Of a stretch of 64,000 bases of DNA, positions 8,395 through 19,714 are shown one piece after another. Source of the stretch: DASVRA01 sp036388855 (GTDB lineage: Bacteria > Pseudomonadota > Alphaproteobacteria > Caulobacterales > Caulobacteraceae); NCBI GenBank assembly GCA_036388855.1, contig DASVRA010000028.1, positions 19,981 to 83,980 of the forward strand, in the 5' to 3' direction. Position 1 is the first letter of the stretch, and every line of letters begins with the position of its first letter. Below the pieces are notes generated by a model. That model was not told the DNA's origin, did no database searches, and was given only the letters and a program-made list of their open reading frames with translations. The translations under genes and the position numbers were made by a program.

Positions 8395-8829
8395 ATGCTG
8401 GCCGCGATACCGCTGCTGATCCTGCCGGTGCTGGCCTACAATCTGCTGGCGCTGGCCCTGCGCGGCGGGCTGCAGAGCGCGGACGCGGGGACGGAACTCG
8501 CCAGCCACGCCTTCTCCGTTCCCATGACCTCCGGCGGCAGCTGGGACGTGACCACGGGCGACCTGCTGCTGGCGGGATCGCTGGTGATCCTGTTCATCGA
8601 GCTGCTGAAATCCACCACCAGCCGGCGCGCGGCGATCATCAACCACTCGCTGTCGATGATCCTGTTCGTCGCCTGCCTGGTCGAGTTCCTGCTGCTGCGG
8701 TCGTTCGCCACCTCGGTGTTCTTCCTGATCACCCTGATGGTGCTGCTGGACGTGCTGGCCGGCTTCATCGTCAGCATCGTCTCGGCCCGGCGCGACATCG
8801 ACCTCGAAGGCGGCGCGCGCCTCAGCTGA
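8395..8829 (+). CDS. Small four-helix membrane protein, unknown function
   Basis: 144 residues from the ATG at 8395, which follows a run of seven G residues at good Shine-Dalgarno spacing. There are about four hydrophobic segments (residues 1-20, 52-68, 78-98 and 100-122), a Ser/Thr/Arg loop KSTTSRRAAIIN and a charged C-terminus. No named family is recognised. It follows the glycosyltransferase on the same strand by 57 bp and is probably co-transcribed, which suggests envelope or glycolipid biology (inference only). Confidence 0.75.
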   Translation: MLAAIPLLILPVLAYNLLALALRGGLQSADAGTELASHAFSVPMTSGGSWDVTTGDLLLAGSLVILFIELLKSTTSRRAAIINHSLSMILFVACLVEFLLLRSFATSVFFLITLMVLLDVLAGFIVSIVSARRDIDLEGGARLS

Positions 8830-8944
8830 ACACCGTGAAGATCAGCACGGCGACACAGATGTCGAACGTCCTGGTCAGGAGCGGCGTCCATTGGCGGCAA
8901 GGTAAACCGATCATGAAGCGGCCCCAGCAAGGGCGGCGCCGCGC

Positions 8945-9283
8945 TTAGGCCTCGGTCTTGGCCGCCTTGCCGCGCGGGATGCGCCGGTCCTTCGGCCCGA
9001 GCCACTCCGCGCCGAGGTAAGCCTCCCGGGCCCGCTCCAGCGTCTCCGGTCCGCCCCGCAGGCCCCGCTTCTGCCCCGGCTGGCCGAGCAGCTGAGCGGC
9101 GAAGGCGGTGGTGGGGTCCGCCGGCTCGAGCGGGTCGGGGGCGGGCGGCGGGGCTGCTTCGACCACAACCGGCAACGCCGGCCGATGCTCCAGCGCCGGC
9201 GTGGCGCGGCGGTCGCCGGAGCGGCGCTCGCGTGCGCGCTTCTCGGGCCCGGGCGGGCGGATGGGATCCAGGGGATCGGTCAT
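8945..9283 (-). CDS. Hypothetical protein, proline- and arginine-rich N-terminus
   Basis: 112 residues. The N-terminal half is low-complexity and charged (DPIRPPGPEKRARERRSGDR, then a Pro/Ala stretch). The C-terminal half is better ordered with FAAQLLGQPGQKRGLRGGPETLERAREAYLGAEW, which looks like a conserved helical motif. There is no signal peptide or membrane segment. It sits 45 bp downstream of phaR on the same strand. The well-formed C-terminal motif argues it is a real gene; no function can be assigned. Confidence 0.7.
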   Translation of the reverse strand: MTDPLDPIRPPGPEKRARERRSGDRRATPALEHRPALPVVVEAAPPPAPDPLEPADPTTAFAAQLLGQPGQKRGLRGGPETLERAREAYLGAEWLGPKDRRIPRGKAAKTEA

Positions 9284-9328
9284 GCCGCACCAGCTTGGCC
9301 GAAGCCGGTTAACGGCGGCTCCACGCGC

Positions 9329-9964
9329 TCAGCTCTTGGCGGCGAGTTCCTCCAGCCGCTTCTGCATCTGGTTCAGCTGCGTCCGCATTTCGGCCAGCGC
9401 GGTGTCGGAGGGCGAAGGGACCGGCTCGCGCGCGGCCGGTGAGGCGGCCGGCGCGGGAGTCGCTGCGCCCGCGGCGGGAAACGGGGTGAACATCTTCATC
9501 GCCCGGTCGAACAGGGCAAGGTTCTGGCGCACCTGGTTCTGATAGAACTCCAGCGCGTCGCGCCCGCCGACGCCCGCCCCCAGCTCCGTCTGCATCCGCT
9601 CCTGCTGGCGCGCGAAGCTGTCCAAAGAGAGCTCCAGGTAGCTTGGTAAAAAGGCCTGCATGGAGTCGCCGTAGAAGCGGATCAGCTGTCGCAGGAACTG
9701 CAGCGGAAGCAGGTTTTGGCCCCGGCTCTCCTCGTCGAAGATGATCTGGCCCAGCACCTGCCGGGTGATGTCCTCGTTGGTCTTGGCGTCGTAGACGACG
9801 AAATCCACACCCTCGCGCACCATCTGGGCCAGGTGCTCCAAGGTGACGTAGGAGCTGGTGGCGGTGTTGTAGAGCCGCCGGTTGGCGTATTTCTTGATCA
9901 CCACCCGCCCGTCCGGCCCGCCTCCGCGGGTGGGCTCCGGCCCGGCCGGATCGGTTTGAGTCAT
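9329..9964 (-). CDS. phaR: Polyhydroxyalkanoate synthesis repressor PhaR
   Basis: 211 residues. The N-terminal PHB_acc_N domain is unmistakable (VVIKKYANRRLYNTATSSYV, then LEHLAQMVREGVDFVVYDAKTNEDITRQVL). The PHB_acc segment around FLRQLIRFYGDSMQAFLPSYLE follows, then an Ala/Pro linker and a C-terminal helix. PhaR binds both PHB granules and DNA and represses phasin and its own gene until polymer accumulates. No pha biosynthesis gene is in the window. It is divergent from a secreted-protein gene; an inverted repeat lies in the 129-bp spacer. Confidence 0.95.
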   Translation of the reverse strand: MTQTDPAGPEPTRGGGPDGRVVIKKYANRRLYNTATSSYVTLEHLAQMVREGVDFVVYDAKTNEDITRQVLGQIIFDEESRGQNLLPLQFLRQLIRFYGDSMQAFLPSYLELSLDSFARQQERMQTELGAGVGGRDALEFYQNQVRQNLALFDRAMKMFTPFPAAGAATPAPAASPAAREPVPSPSDTALAEMRTQLNQMQKRLEELAAKS

Positions 9965-9996
9965 GGGGCGGCCCCGGTGTTGCGCGTGAGCCACGA

Positions 9997-10020
9997 TTTT
10001 GCGCCGCGGCATAAGCAAAA
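9997..10020. promoter_or_regulatory. Inverted repeat in the phaR divergent spacer
   Basis: TTTTGC, 12 nt, GCAAAA: perfect 6-bp arms about 35 bp upstream of the phaR start. PhaR proteins recognise TGC-containing dyads near their own promoters, so this is a plausible autoregulatory site. The binding is inference. Confidence 0.35.
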
Positions 10021-10093
10021 CGCAAGCCCGCGACAGTATTGCCGCCGCACCCGCGTCCCAAATTCGCCCCGATCGACCGGCATTTCGAAGGTC

Positions 10094-10867
10094 ATGGTCA
10101 GCAGCGGGGTTGTTTCCGGCGCCGGCGCGCTCGCGCTCTCGGCGGCTGCGCTGGGCTTGGCGCCCCCCACCCCCGCGCTCGCCCACTCCACGACGCTGCG
10201 TGAGGCCCTGTTCAGCAAGGCCCCGCAGGACGACCGCCGCGCGCCGACCCCGCCCGTCGCCCGCTACATCTCCGCCGACGGCCAGACCTTCGTGCTGGAC
10301 AAGTCGACCGGCACGCCGCTGCTCAAGTTCCAGGGCTCGACCGAGGTCTGGGTGCTGCGCGCCTCGCCGGCCCCACGCGGCGACATCATCTTCCGCAACG
10401 ACATGGGCCAGCCGGTGCTGCGCGCCACCCGGCTCGGCGGCGTGACCCTGTTCGCTCGCTCCAGCCCCGGCGGCGCCCCCGCGGCGGTCGCGGGCGCGGC
10501 GGGCTCGCTGCGGCTGCAGGCGATGAACGCCAACGCGCTGCTGCGGCGGATGGCGCAGGCCAGCCTGCAAGCTTCGCGCGCGGCGGGTCGCCTCATCCCC
10601 TTCGACGCCCCGGATGTCGTGCCCGGCTCGGAAGCCGTCTACGCCGACGCGGCCTATGTCGCCGCCGAGGCGGTCGTGGGCGTGGCCGCACGCAAGGGCG
10701 GCAAGAAGCTGCTCGCCAGGGTCCGGCGCATCCAGTTCACCCAAGGTCCCAAGGCCGAGGCGGCCATGGGCCCGCAGCAGACGCTGCGCGTGGTCATCAA
10801 CCCCAAACACGGGCTGGCGGGCCGCCCCTCCTCCGGCCGCATCGCGACGGCGGCCACGGGCAAGTAG
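10094..10867 (+). CDS. Secreted protein resembling the DUF4908 family
   Basis: 257 residues from the ATG at 10094. An N-terminal signal peptide (hydrophobic GALALSAAALGLAPPTPALA, likely cleavage after Ala-His) is followed by a folded middle segment (FVLDKSTGTPLLKFQGSTEVWVL, GDIIFRNDMGQPVLRATRLGG) and a basic C-terminus. The pattern resembles DUF4908 proteins of Caulobacterales, which have no known function; the family assignment is from memory and unchecked. Its stop is directly adjacent to the glnD stop (convergent, no gap). Confidence 0.75.
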   Translation: MVSSGVVSGAGALALSAAALGLAPPTPALAHSTTLREALFSKAPQDDRRAPTPPVARYISADGQTFVLDKSTGTPLLKFQGSTEVWVLRASPAPRGDIIFRNDMGQPVLRATRLGGVTLFARSSPGGAPAAVAGAAGSLRLQAMNANALLRRMAQASLQASRAAGRLIPFDAPDVVPGSEAVYADAAYVAAEAVVGVAARKGGKKLLARVRRIQFTQGPKAEAAMGPQQTLRVVINPKHGLAGRPSSGRIATAATGK

Positions 10868-13537
10868 TCAGGCTGCTCCGGCGGGCTCGTGCGCCTTCGC
10901 CGCCTCGCGGCTCAGGACCTGTAGCAGGCTTCGGCGCAAGGCTTCCGCGCCCTCGGGCGGGATCCGCGCGCCCACGTCTGTTTGCACATAAAAAACATCC
11001 GAGACCCGGTCGCCATAGCTGGAGATATGGGCGGACCGGATCGACAAGCCCTCGGAGGCGATGGCGCGAGCCAAGTCGGTCAGGAGGCCCGGCCGGTCGC
11101 CGCCGGATGCCTCGACCACGGTGGAGCGGCGGGAAGCCTGCTGGTCGATTTGGACATAGGCGCTGGCGCGGCTGCGCGCTCCAAGGCTGCGTCGCCGGGT
11201 TTCCAGGCGCGGCGGCCGTCCCCGCGCCGCCTCCTCCAGCGCCTCCAGGATGGAGGCGCGCCCCGGCCTTGCGTCGAACGGGAACGGCTGCCCCGCGGCG
11301 TCCTGCACCTGAAACAAGTCGAGCACCTGTCCCGCCGCCGTCGTGTGCGCCTCGGCTCCGACGACCTCGGCGCCGTAAGCGGCGAGCGCCGCCGCCAGGT
11401 CCGCGAACAGGCCCGGACGGTCATGGACCGCCACGGCGATTTCGGTCGTGCTGCCGCCAGGTCCCGGACCCGCCTCGGCTGCGGCGCCGGTCTCTTCCGA
11501 CCGGGCGATCAGGCTGGCCCGCCGGCGCAACTCGCGTTCGGCCCGGCCGTGCATCTCCCCTTCACCGCCGCCGCGGAGCAGGGTGTCGGTTGAGGTGTAA
11601 AGTTCCCGCAGCAGCTGTCCTTTCCAGCCGTTCCAGACGCCGGGCGCCACGGAACGGATGTCGGCCACTGTCAGCACCAGCAGCATCCGCAGCCGCTCGC
11701 CCCCAGCCACGGCGGCGGCGAAGCGTTCGATCGTGCGCGGGTCCGACAGGTCCCGCTTCTGCGCCGTCTCCGACATCAGCAGGTGGTGGCCCACCAGCCA
11801 GGCGACCAGTTCCGCCCGCTCGGGCGACAGCCCCAGCCGCAGGCAGGCGGTGCGCGCCGCCTTCGCGCCAGCCTCCTCCTGGCCGCCCAGCCGTCCCTTA
11901 CCTACGTCGTGCAGCAGCATGGCCAGGAACATGGCCTCGCGGTCGGCGATCTCGCGGATTAGCTTCACCGCCAGCGGGTGCTCGTCGGCGAGGCGGCCCC
12001 GCGCCAGATCGGCCATGACGCTCACCGCCTGGAGGGTGTGCTCGTCCACGGTATAGGCGTGATGGCGGTCGAACTGGCTTTCGCCGACGATACGGCCAAA
12101 CTCTGGGATGAACCGGCCGAGGACCCCGCTTTCGTTCATCAGCGACAGCGCCCGGTAGGGGTTTCGTCCTCGCATCAGGATGTCGAGGAAGGCCGCGACC
12201 GCCGCCGGATTTCGCCGCGCCTCGCCCCGCATCAGTGGGAGGTTGCGGCGCGCCGAGGTCAGCGCGTGCGGATGCAGGTCGAGGTCGTGGCGGTCGGCAA
12301 GCTGGAACAGCCGGACCAGGTTGGCCGGATCACGCCGGAATACTCTGTCGCCGTCCACGTCCAGCCGCCCGACGCGTTCGCGGAAACCCGGCGCCAGCCG
12401 CACCGAGCCGTCTCCGATCCGCGGCAGGAAGCGGGATAGTCCTTCCGGCCGCGCCTTGGCCCGCTCCGCCTCAAGCTGGGCGCAGAGGGCGCGGGTCAGG
12501 GCGCCGACCTCGCGCGCGGTGTGGAAGTAGCGCCGCATCAGGCGCTTGACCGCGCCGGGGCCGCCGTCGCCGAACCCCATGCGCCGAGCGATCTCCGGCT
12601 GCCACTCAAAGGTCAGCTTCTCCTGCGCCCGCCCGGCGGCGAAATGCAGGTGCGAGCGGGCGGCCCAGAGGAAATCCGCGGCGAGCCAGAGGGCGGCGAT
12701 TTCGCGCCGGTCGAAGCCCTTCAGCCGCCGCCGCATGTCCGGCCCCTTGTCGCCGTCCGGGTGGAGATAGCCGGCGATCCAGAGGAGGACGTGGAGGTCG
12801 CGCAGGCCGCCCTTACTCTCCTTGACGTTCGGCTCGACGAGATAACGAGAAGCGCCCGCGCGGGCGTGGCGGCCGTCACGTTCGGCAAGCTTGGCCGCGA
12901 CAAAGGCCGGGCCGTCCCCCGCCGCATGAGCGCGGAAGGCACGGCGGAGGTCGCGGAACAGCCGCTCGTCGCCGGCCAGCGGGCGGGCGTCCACCAGCGA
13001 TGTTTTCACCGTATGGTTGGCGTCGGCGAGCTTGAGGCATTCCTCGACCGTGCGCGAGGCGTGACCGACCTTCAGGCTCAGGTCCCACAGGACGTAGAGC
13101 ATGTATTCGGCCACGCTCTCGGTGTGGGGGCTCTGCTTGTAGGCGCGCAGGAACAGCAGATCGATGTCGGAGTAGGGCGCGAGGGCGCCGCGGCCGTAGC
13201 CACCGACCGCGACCAGCGCCAGGCGCTCGCCCTCCGTGGGGTTGCTGGCGCGCGCGACGTGCAGCGTGGTGAAGGCGTGGAGCGCCTGGACTACGGCGTC
13301 GGCCGTAGCCGACAGCGCCTGGGCCGCCGCCAGGCCGCCGTGGCTAGCCAGGCGCCGCTCCGCCTCCGCGCGCCCGATATTCAGGGCGTCCTTGAGGATC
13401 GCCAGGGCGAGGCGCCGCTGCTCGGCCTCGTTGCCTTCAGCGGCGCGGAAGGCGGCGGTGAGCGCCGCGCGCAGACCCTGACCATCGATCGCGGTCAGCG
13501 GGTCTGGCAGCGGCGGCGTGCGCGGCGGGCGGGCCAT
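10868..13537 (-). CDS. glnD: [Protein-PII] uridylyltransferase / uridylyl-removing enzyme
   Basis: 889 residues, the normal length. Nucleotidyltransferase domain with GGYGRGALAPYSDID near residue 112, a central linker domain, an HD phosphohydrolase domain with LLHDVGKG near 540, and two C-terminal ACT domains (about 700-775 and 810-880). GlnD senses glutamine and uridylylates or deuridylylates PII proteins, controlling glutamine synthetase and nitrogen assimilation. It lies 23 bp downstream of mutS on the same strand, a pairing also seen in relatives, so it is probably co-transcribed. Confidence 0.97.
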   Translation of the reverse strand: MARPPRTPPLPDPLTAIDGQGLRAALTAAFRAAEGNEAEQRRLALAILKDALNIGRAEAERRLASHGGLAAAQALSATADAVVQALHAFTTLHVARASNPTEGERLALVAVGGYGRGALAPYSDIDLLFLRAYKQSPHTESVAEYMLYVLWDLSLKVGHASRTVEECLKLADANHTVKTSLVDARPLAGDERLFRDLRRAFRAHAAGDGPAFVAAKLAERDGRHARAGASRYLVEPNVKESKGGLRDLHVLLWIAGYLHPDGDKGPDMRRRLKGFDRREIAALWLAADFLWAARSHLHFAAGRAQEKLTFEWQPEIARRMGFGDGGPGAVKRLMRRYFHTAREVGALTRALCAQLEAERAKARPEGLSRFLPRIGDGSVRLAPGFRERVGRLDVDGDRVFRRDPANLVRLFQLADRHDLDLHPHALTSARRNLPLMRGEARRNPAAVAAFLDILMRGRNPYRALSLMNESGVLGRFIPEFGRIVGESQFDRHHAYTVDEHTLQAVSVMADLARGRLADEHPLAVKLIREIADREAMFLAMLLHDVGKGRLGGQEEAGAKAARTACLRLGLSPERAELVAWLVGHHLLMSETAQKRDLSDPRTIERFAAAVAGGERLRMLLVLTVADIRSVAPGVWNGWKGQLLRELYTSTDTLLRGGGEGEMHGRAERELRRRASLIARSEETGAAAEAGPGPGGSTTEIAVAVHDRPGLFADLAAALAAYGAEVVGAEAHTTAAGQVLDLFQVQDAAGQPFPFDARPGRASILEALEEAARGRPPRLETRRRSLGARSRASAYVQIDQQASRRSTVVEASGGDRPGLLTDLARAIASEGLSIRSAHISSYGDRVSDVFYVQTDVGARIPPEGAEALRRSLLQVLSREAAKAHEPAGAA

Positions 13538-13560
13538 GCCTCAGTGTAACCGTCAGCGGC

Positions 13561-16245
13561 TCAGGATAGCAGGGCCTTGAGCCGGTAGAGCACGTCCAGC
13601 GCCTCGCGCGGGCTCATGCCGTCGAGGTCGAGCGCGATCAGTTCGCGTTCGGCCGCGCTAGGCTCGCCCACTCCCGGCTTAGTGGCGAGGGGCAGGGCGA
13701 ACAGCGGGAGGTCGTCCAGCCGCGCCGGCGAGGAAGGATCGGCTTCCAGCCGTTGGAGCACTTCGCGCGCGCGGGCGACCACGGGAGGGGGCACGCCGGC
13801 CAGCTTGGCCACCTGGACTCCGTAGGAGCGGTCGGCTGGGCCGGGGCGGGCTTCGTGCAGGAAGACTAGATCGCCGTTCCACTCCTTGGCGCGGAGCGAG
13901 AGGTTGCAGACGTGGGCGAGGCGGCCCTCCAGCCGCGCCAGCTCATGGTAGTGGGTGGCGAACAGGGCGCGGCAGCGGTTGGCGTCGTGCAAGGCCTCGG
14001 CGCAGGCCCAGGCGATCGCCAGGCCGTCGTAGGTGGCGGTGCCGCGGCCGATCTCGTCGAGGATCACCAGCGAACGCGGGGTGGCCTGGGTGAGGATGGC
14101 GGCGGTCTCGACCATCTCGGCCATAAAGGTGGAGCGGCCGCGCGCCAGGTCGTCGGCCGCGCCCACGCGGCTGAACAGCCGGTCGACCACGCCCAGCCGC
14201 AGGCGTCTGGCGGGCACGAAGCAGCCGGCCTGGGCCAGCACCGCGAGGAGCGCGTTCTGGCGAAGATACGTGGATTTGCCGGCCATATTCGGCCCGGTGA
14301 CGATCGCCAGCCGCGCCGCGCTTCCGCCCGCGCCGTCGAGGCGGCAGTCGTTGGGGGTGAAGGGTTCGCCCGCGCGCTTGACCGCCGCCTCCACCACGGG
14401 GTGACGGGCGGCCTCGGCCTCGAAAGCGAGGCTTTCGTCCACCTCGGGCCGCACGGCCTGCGCCTCCTCAGCCCACTCGGCCAAACCCGCGGCCACGTCG
14501 AGCCGGGCCAGCGCCTCGGCGGCGGCCTGGATTTCACCGGCGAGCCCTCGCGCCTCCTCCCGCCAAGCCTCGAAGGCTTCCAGTTCGATCGCCAGCGCCC
14601 GCTCACCCGCCTGGGCGATGCGGGCGTCGAGTTCGGCCAGCTCAACGGTGGTGAAGCGCACCTGATTGGCCAGGGTCTGGCGGTGGATGAACGTCGCACT
14701 GAGCGGCGGCTTCGTCAGAGGCTCTGCCTGCCTGGCCGAGGTCTCGAGGAAGTAGCCCAGCACCGCGTTGTGTTTTACTCGTAAAGGAACCCCGCTCTCC
14801 CGTTGCAGCCGGGCCTCCAGCTCGGCGATGACCTTACGGCTGTCGTCGCGCAGCGTCCGCGCCGCATCCAGCTCCGGCCGCACGCCGGGAGCGGTGAAGC
14901 CGCCGTCGCGGGGGTTCATCGGCAGATCGGGCCCGAGTCCGCGCTCCAGCCGCGCCTGGAAGGCGAACAGCTCCGGATACGCGGCGGCGTCGAGCGCCTT
15001 GATCGCCTTGCCGATCTCGAAGGGCGGCCGTCCGAGCAACTCCGTTTCGCCCGCGACCAGCCGGCCGAGCAGCCGCCCCGCCATCAGCCCGTCGCGCAAG
15101 GCGCCGAGGTCGCGCGGCCCGCCGCGCCCGAGCGCCAGGCGAGACAGCGCCCGCGCCATGTCCGGCGAGCCTTTCAGCGCCGCGCGCAGCCGCTCGCGCA
15201 GCGGCCGGCGCTCGACAAACCAGCCGACCGCATCCAGCCGCTGGCTGATCCGGTCCGGGTCGAGCAGCGGGCGCGACAGCCGCGCCGCCAGCAGCCGCGC
15301 GCCGCCCGAGGTGACGGTGCGGTCGATCACGCCCAGCAGCGAGCCCTCCCGGGCGCCGGACGTGCTGCGCTCAATCTCCAGGCTCGCGCGGGTGGCGGGG
15401 TCGATGGACATGACGTCCGCCTGGCCAGCACGCCTGGGCGGGCGGAGCGCGGGGAGCCGCCCGGCCTGGGTGGCCTCCAGGTGCGCGGCGATCAGGCCGA
15501 GAGCCGAGACCTCCGCTCCCGTCAGCTGACCGAAGCCGTCCAGCGTCTCCACGCCATAGAGCCGCTTCAGCCGCGCCTCCGAGGCCGCCGGTTCCGCCGT
15601 GGCCGACGGCATCGGCTGCACCAGCCCGCCGCAGGTCTTCAGCGCCTGGGCCAGCTCTGCGTCGGCGAACAGGCGGTCGGGGACCAGGGTCTCCGAGGGC
15701 GACAGGGCCGAGAGGGCCGCGCCTAGGTCCTCGCGGGCCACCACCCAGCATTCGACCTCGCCGGTGGAGACCTCGACAGCCGCCACCGCTGCCTGACCGG
15801 CCCGCACCGCGACCGCCGCCAGCCGGTTGGCGCCCCGAGCGTCGAGCAACCCGTCTTCGGTCAGGGTGCCGGGCGTCACCACCCGGGTGACCTCGCGCCG
15901 CACCACCGACTTGGAGCCGCGCTTTCGCGCTTCGGCCGGATCCTCCATCTGCTCGCAGACGGCGACCTTGAACCCCGCCCGGATCAGCTTGGCTAGGTAG
16001 GCTTCGGCTGCGTGTACCGGCACCCCAGCCATCGGGATCGGCTCGCCCGCGTGCGTGCCCCGGTGCGTCAACGCGATGCCGAGCGCCTGGGCCGCGCGCG
16101 CCGCGTCCTCGAAGAACAGTTCGTAGAAATCCCCCATGCGGAAGAACACCAGCGCGTCGGGCTGGCGCGCCTTGGCCGCGAAGAACTGCGCCATGACGGG
16201 CGAGGCGTCGGCGGGAATGGCCGGGGTGGTTGCGGCTGAGCTCAC
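13561..16245 (-). CDS. mutS: DNA mismatch repair protein MutS
   Basis: 894 residues from a GTG. The mismatch-binding domain has the Phe-X-Glu wedge in MGDFYELFFEDA near residue 40. Connector, lever and clamp domains follow. The C-terminal ATPase has Walker A GPNMAGKST near 651, then Walker B (LVILDEIGRGTATYDG) and the ABC-like FATHYHEL. It recognises mismatches and small loops and recruits MutL. It lies between dnaJ (60 bp upstream) and glnD (23 bp downstream) on one strand. Confidence 0.97.
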   Translation of the reverse strand: MSSAATTPAIPADASPVMAQFFAAKARQPDALVFFRMGDFYELFFEDAARAAQALGIALTHRGTHAGEPIPMAGVPVHAAEAYLAKLIRAGFKVAVCEQMEDPAEARKRGSKSVVRREVTRVVTPGTLTEDGLLDARGANRLAAVAVRAGQAAVAAVEVSTGEVECWVVAREDLGAALSALSPSETLVPDRLFADAELAQALKTCGGLVQPMPSATAEPAASEARLKRLYGVETLDGFGQLTGAEVSALGLIAAHLEATQAGRLPALRPPRRAGQADVMSIDPATRASLEIERSTSGAREGSLLGVIDRTVTSGGARLLAARLSRPLLDPDRISQRLDAVGWFVERRPLRERLRAALKGSPDMARALSRLALGRGGPRDLGALRDGLMAGRLLGRLVAGETELLGRPPFEIGKAIKALDAAAYPELFAFQARLERGLGPDLPMNPRDGGFTAPGVRPELDAARTLRDDSRKVIAELEARLQRESGVPLRVKHNAVLGYFLETSARQAEPLTKPPLSATFIHRQTLANQVRFTTVELAELDARIAQAGERALAIELEAFEAWREEARGLAGEIQAAAEALARLDVAAGLAEWAEEAQAVRPEVDESLAFEAEAARHPVVEAAVKRAGEPFTPNDCRLDGAGGSAARLAIVTGPNMAGKSTYLRQNALLAVLAQAGCFVPARRLRLGVVDRLFSRVGAADDLARGRSTFMAEMVETAAILTQATPRSLVILDEIGRGTATYDGLAIAWACAEALHDANRCRALFATHYHELARLEGRLAHVCNLSLRAKEWNGDLVFLHEARPGPADRSYGVQVAKLAGVPPPVVARAREVLQRLEADPSSPARLDDLPLFALPLATKPGVGEPSAAERELIALDLDGMSPREALDVLYRLKALLS

Positions 16246-16305
16246 CAGCCGACGCTAGTCCGGAGCGGGCGAGTCTTAAACCCTAACGGGGATCGAAGCT
16301 GGGGA

Positions 16306-17475
16306 TCAGACCCGCTCTTCCGCCCCGGTCACCTCTTCCCAGAACCGCTTCGCCTTGCCCATGAAGCCGGAGGCGCGGGGGTGGTGCTTGTCGCCGCAGG
16401 AGCCGGCGAGTTCGGCCATCAGCGCCTTTTGACGGGCGTTCAGCCGCGTGGGGGTCTCGACGAACAGCTCGACCAGCAGATCGCCGCGCTCGCGGCCGCG
16501 CAATGAGGGCATGCCGCGGCCCTTCAGGCGCAGCTTGTGGCCGGTCTGGGCGCCTTCGGGGACATGCACCGGGATGCGGCATTGCCCGTCGCAGCCGGGG
16601 CCGCCCTTCAGGCAGGGGGCCTCGATTTCGCCGCCGAGCGCGGCGACGCACATGGGGACAGGAACGGTGCAGAGCAGGTCCAGGCCATCGCGCTCGAACA
16701 GCTCGTGCGGCTTGACCGCCAGGAAGATATAGAGGTCGCCGCGCGGGCCGCCGCGTTCGCCGGCGTTGCCTTCGCCGGAGAGGCGGATGCGGGCGCCGTC
16801 GTCGACGCCGGGGGGGATTTTGACCTCGAGCTTGCGCTCGCGGCGCACCTGGCCCTGGCCGTGGCAGGCGGCGCAGGGGTCGGTGACCACACGGCCGGCG
16901 CCGCCGCAACGGGGGCAGGTGCGCTCGATCTGGAAGAAACCGTTGGCCTGGCGCACGCTGCCCGAGCCGTTGCAGCTGCGGCAGGTCTGGGGCTCGGAGC
17001 CCGGCTTGGCGCCCGAGCCGTGGCAGGTCTCGCAGCTCAGCGCGACGGGCACCTTGATCTCGACCGTGGCGCCGGCGAAGGCCTGCTCCAGGCTGATCTC
17101 CAGGTCGTATCGCAGGTCCTGGCCTCGGCGCGGCCCCTGCTGGCGGCGCCGGCCGCCGCCGAACATGTCGCCGAAGGCGTCGCCGAACACTTCCGAGAAG
17201 ATGTCGTGGATGTCGTGGAAACCGGCGCCATTCCCGTTCATGCCTTCGACGCCGGCGTGGCCGAAGCGGTCGTAGGCGGCGCGCTTGTTGGGATCCGACA
17301 GGACGGCGTAGGCCTGGTTCAATTCCTTGAACTTGGCCTCGGCGTCCTTGCAGCCGCCGTGACGGTCGGGGTGGCACTCCATTGCCGCCTTCCGGAAGGC
17401 CTTCTTCAGGTCATCGGGCGAGACGCCCCGCTCGACCCCCAGGACTTCGTAGTAATCGCGCGCGGCGACCGTCAT
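16306..17475 (-). CDS. dnaJ: Chaperone protein DnaJ
   Basis: 389 residues from the ATG at 17475 (MTVAARDYYEVLGV). A J domain with HPD at residues 35-37 is followed by a Gly/Phe-rich linker with FGDMFGGG and four CXXCXGXG zinc repeats (CETCHGSG, CRSCNGSG, CPRCGGAG, CAACHGQG) at about 145-215. The C-terminal substrate domain carries a cysteine-containing insert, CLKGGPGCDGQCRIPV, replacing the usual short loop; I recall this from other Caulobacter DnaJ sequences. DnaJ delivers substrates to DnaK and stimulates its ATPase. It lies downstream of dnaK with a stem-loop in the spacer. Confidence 0.96.
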   Translation of the reverse strand: MTVAARDYYEVLGVERGVSPDDLKKAFRKAAMECHPDRHGGCKDAEAKFKELNQAYAVLSDPNKRAAYDRFGHAGVEGMNGNGAGFHDIHDIFSEVFGDAFGDMFGGGRRRQQGPRRGQDLRYDLEISLEQAFAGATVEIKVPVALSCETCHGSGAKPGSEPQTCRSCNGSGSVRQANGFFQIERTCPRCGGAGRVVTDPCAACHGQGQVRRERKLEVKIPPGVDDGARIRLSGEGNAGERGGPRGDLYIFLAVKPHELFERDGLDLLCTVPVPMCVAALGGEIEAPCLKGGPGCDGQCRIPVHVPEGAQTGHKLRLKGRGMPSLRGRERGDLLVELFVETPTRLNARQKALMAELAGSCGDKHHPRASGFMGKAKRFWEEVTGAEERV

Positions 17476-17587
17476 TGCGCGTGTACCCCGTTCCACCCGA
17501 CCTGCGCCGTAGACGTGGGTGCGGCGCAGCCGTGTGACAAGCTCATGACGCTGACCTGATTAAGCAATGCGACGATTTGTGCGGGTC

Positions 17588-17621
17588 GGCTCCTCCCCCG
17601 CCGCCTGGCAGAGGAGGAGCC
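17588..17621 (-). terminator. Stem-loop between dnaK and dnaJ
   Basis: A 9-bp perfect stem (GGCTCCTCC / GGAGGAGCC) around a 16-nt GC-rich loop, 8 bp after the dnaK stop. No T-run follows on the minus strand, so it more likely attenuates transcription or protects the 3' end of the dnaK message than terminates fully. That would explain higher DnaK than DnaJ output (inference). Confidence 0.45.
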
Positions 17622-17628
17622 GCTGGGC

Positions 17629-19536
<1,908 letters not shown>

Positions 19537-19685
19537 GGGTCTTCTCGTTCTCCCTTGTGGCGGACGGACGCTTGAGGCCTCGTCGAGCGCCTGCCGATGA
19601 TCCGTCCCCGGTCGATCAGTTGTTACTCAAGGAGGCGGATGGCGGCCTCCACGCCGTGGCGCAGCTTCGCCGCGCCCTCGGCGCC

Positions 19686-19714
19686 GATATGGGGACAGGC
19701 CGAACCGCATCAAG
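19686..19714 (-). promoter_or_regulatory. Sigma-32 (RpoH) heat-shock promoter of dnaK
   Basis: On the minus strand: -35 CTTGATG (19708-19714), 13-nt spacer, -10 CCCCATATC (19686-19694). The known RpoH consensus is CTTGAAA, 11-16 nt, CCCCATNTA, so both elements and the spacing fit. The oxyR stop codon lies inside the -35 element. Confidence 0.85.

Noticed and set aside
8822..8914. A 30-codon minus-strand frame with a hydrophobic C-terminus (ICVAVLIFTVF), overlapping the end of the small membrane-protein gene.
   Set aside because: No Shine-Dalgarno, overlap with a better-supported gene, and short enough to occur by chance in this GC-rich DNA.
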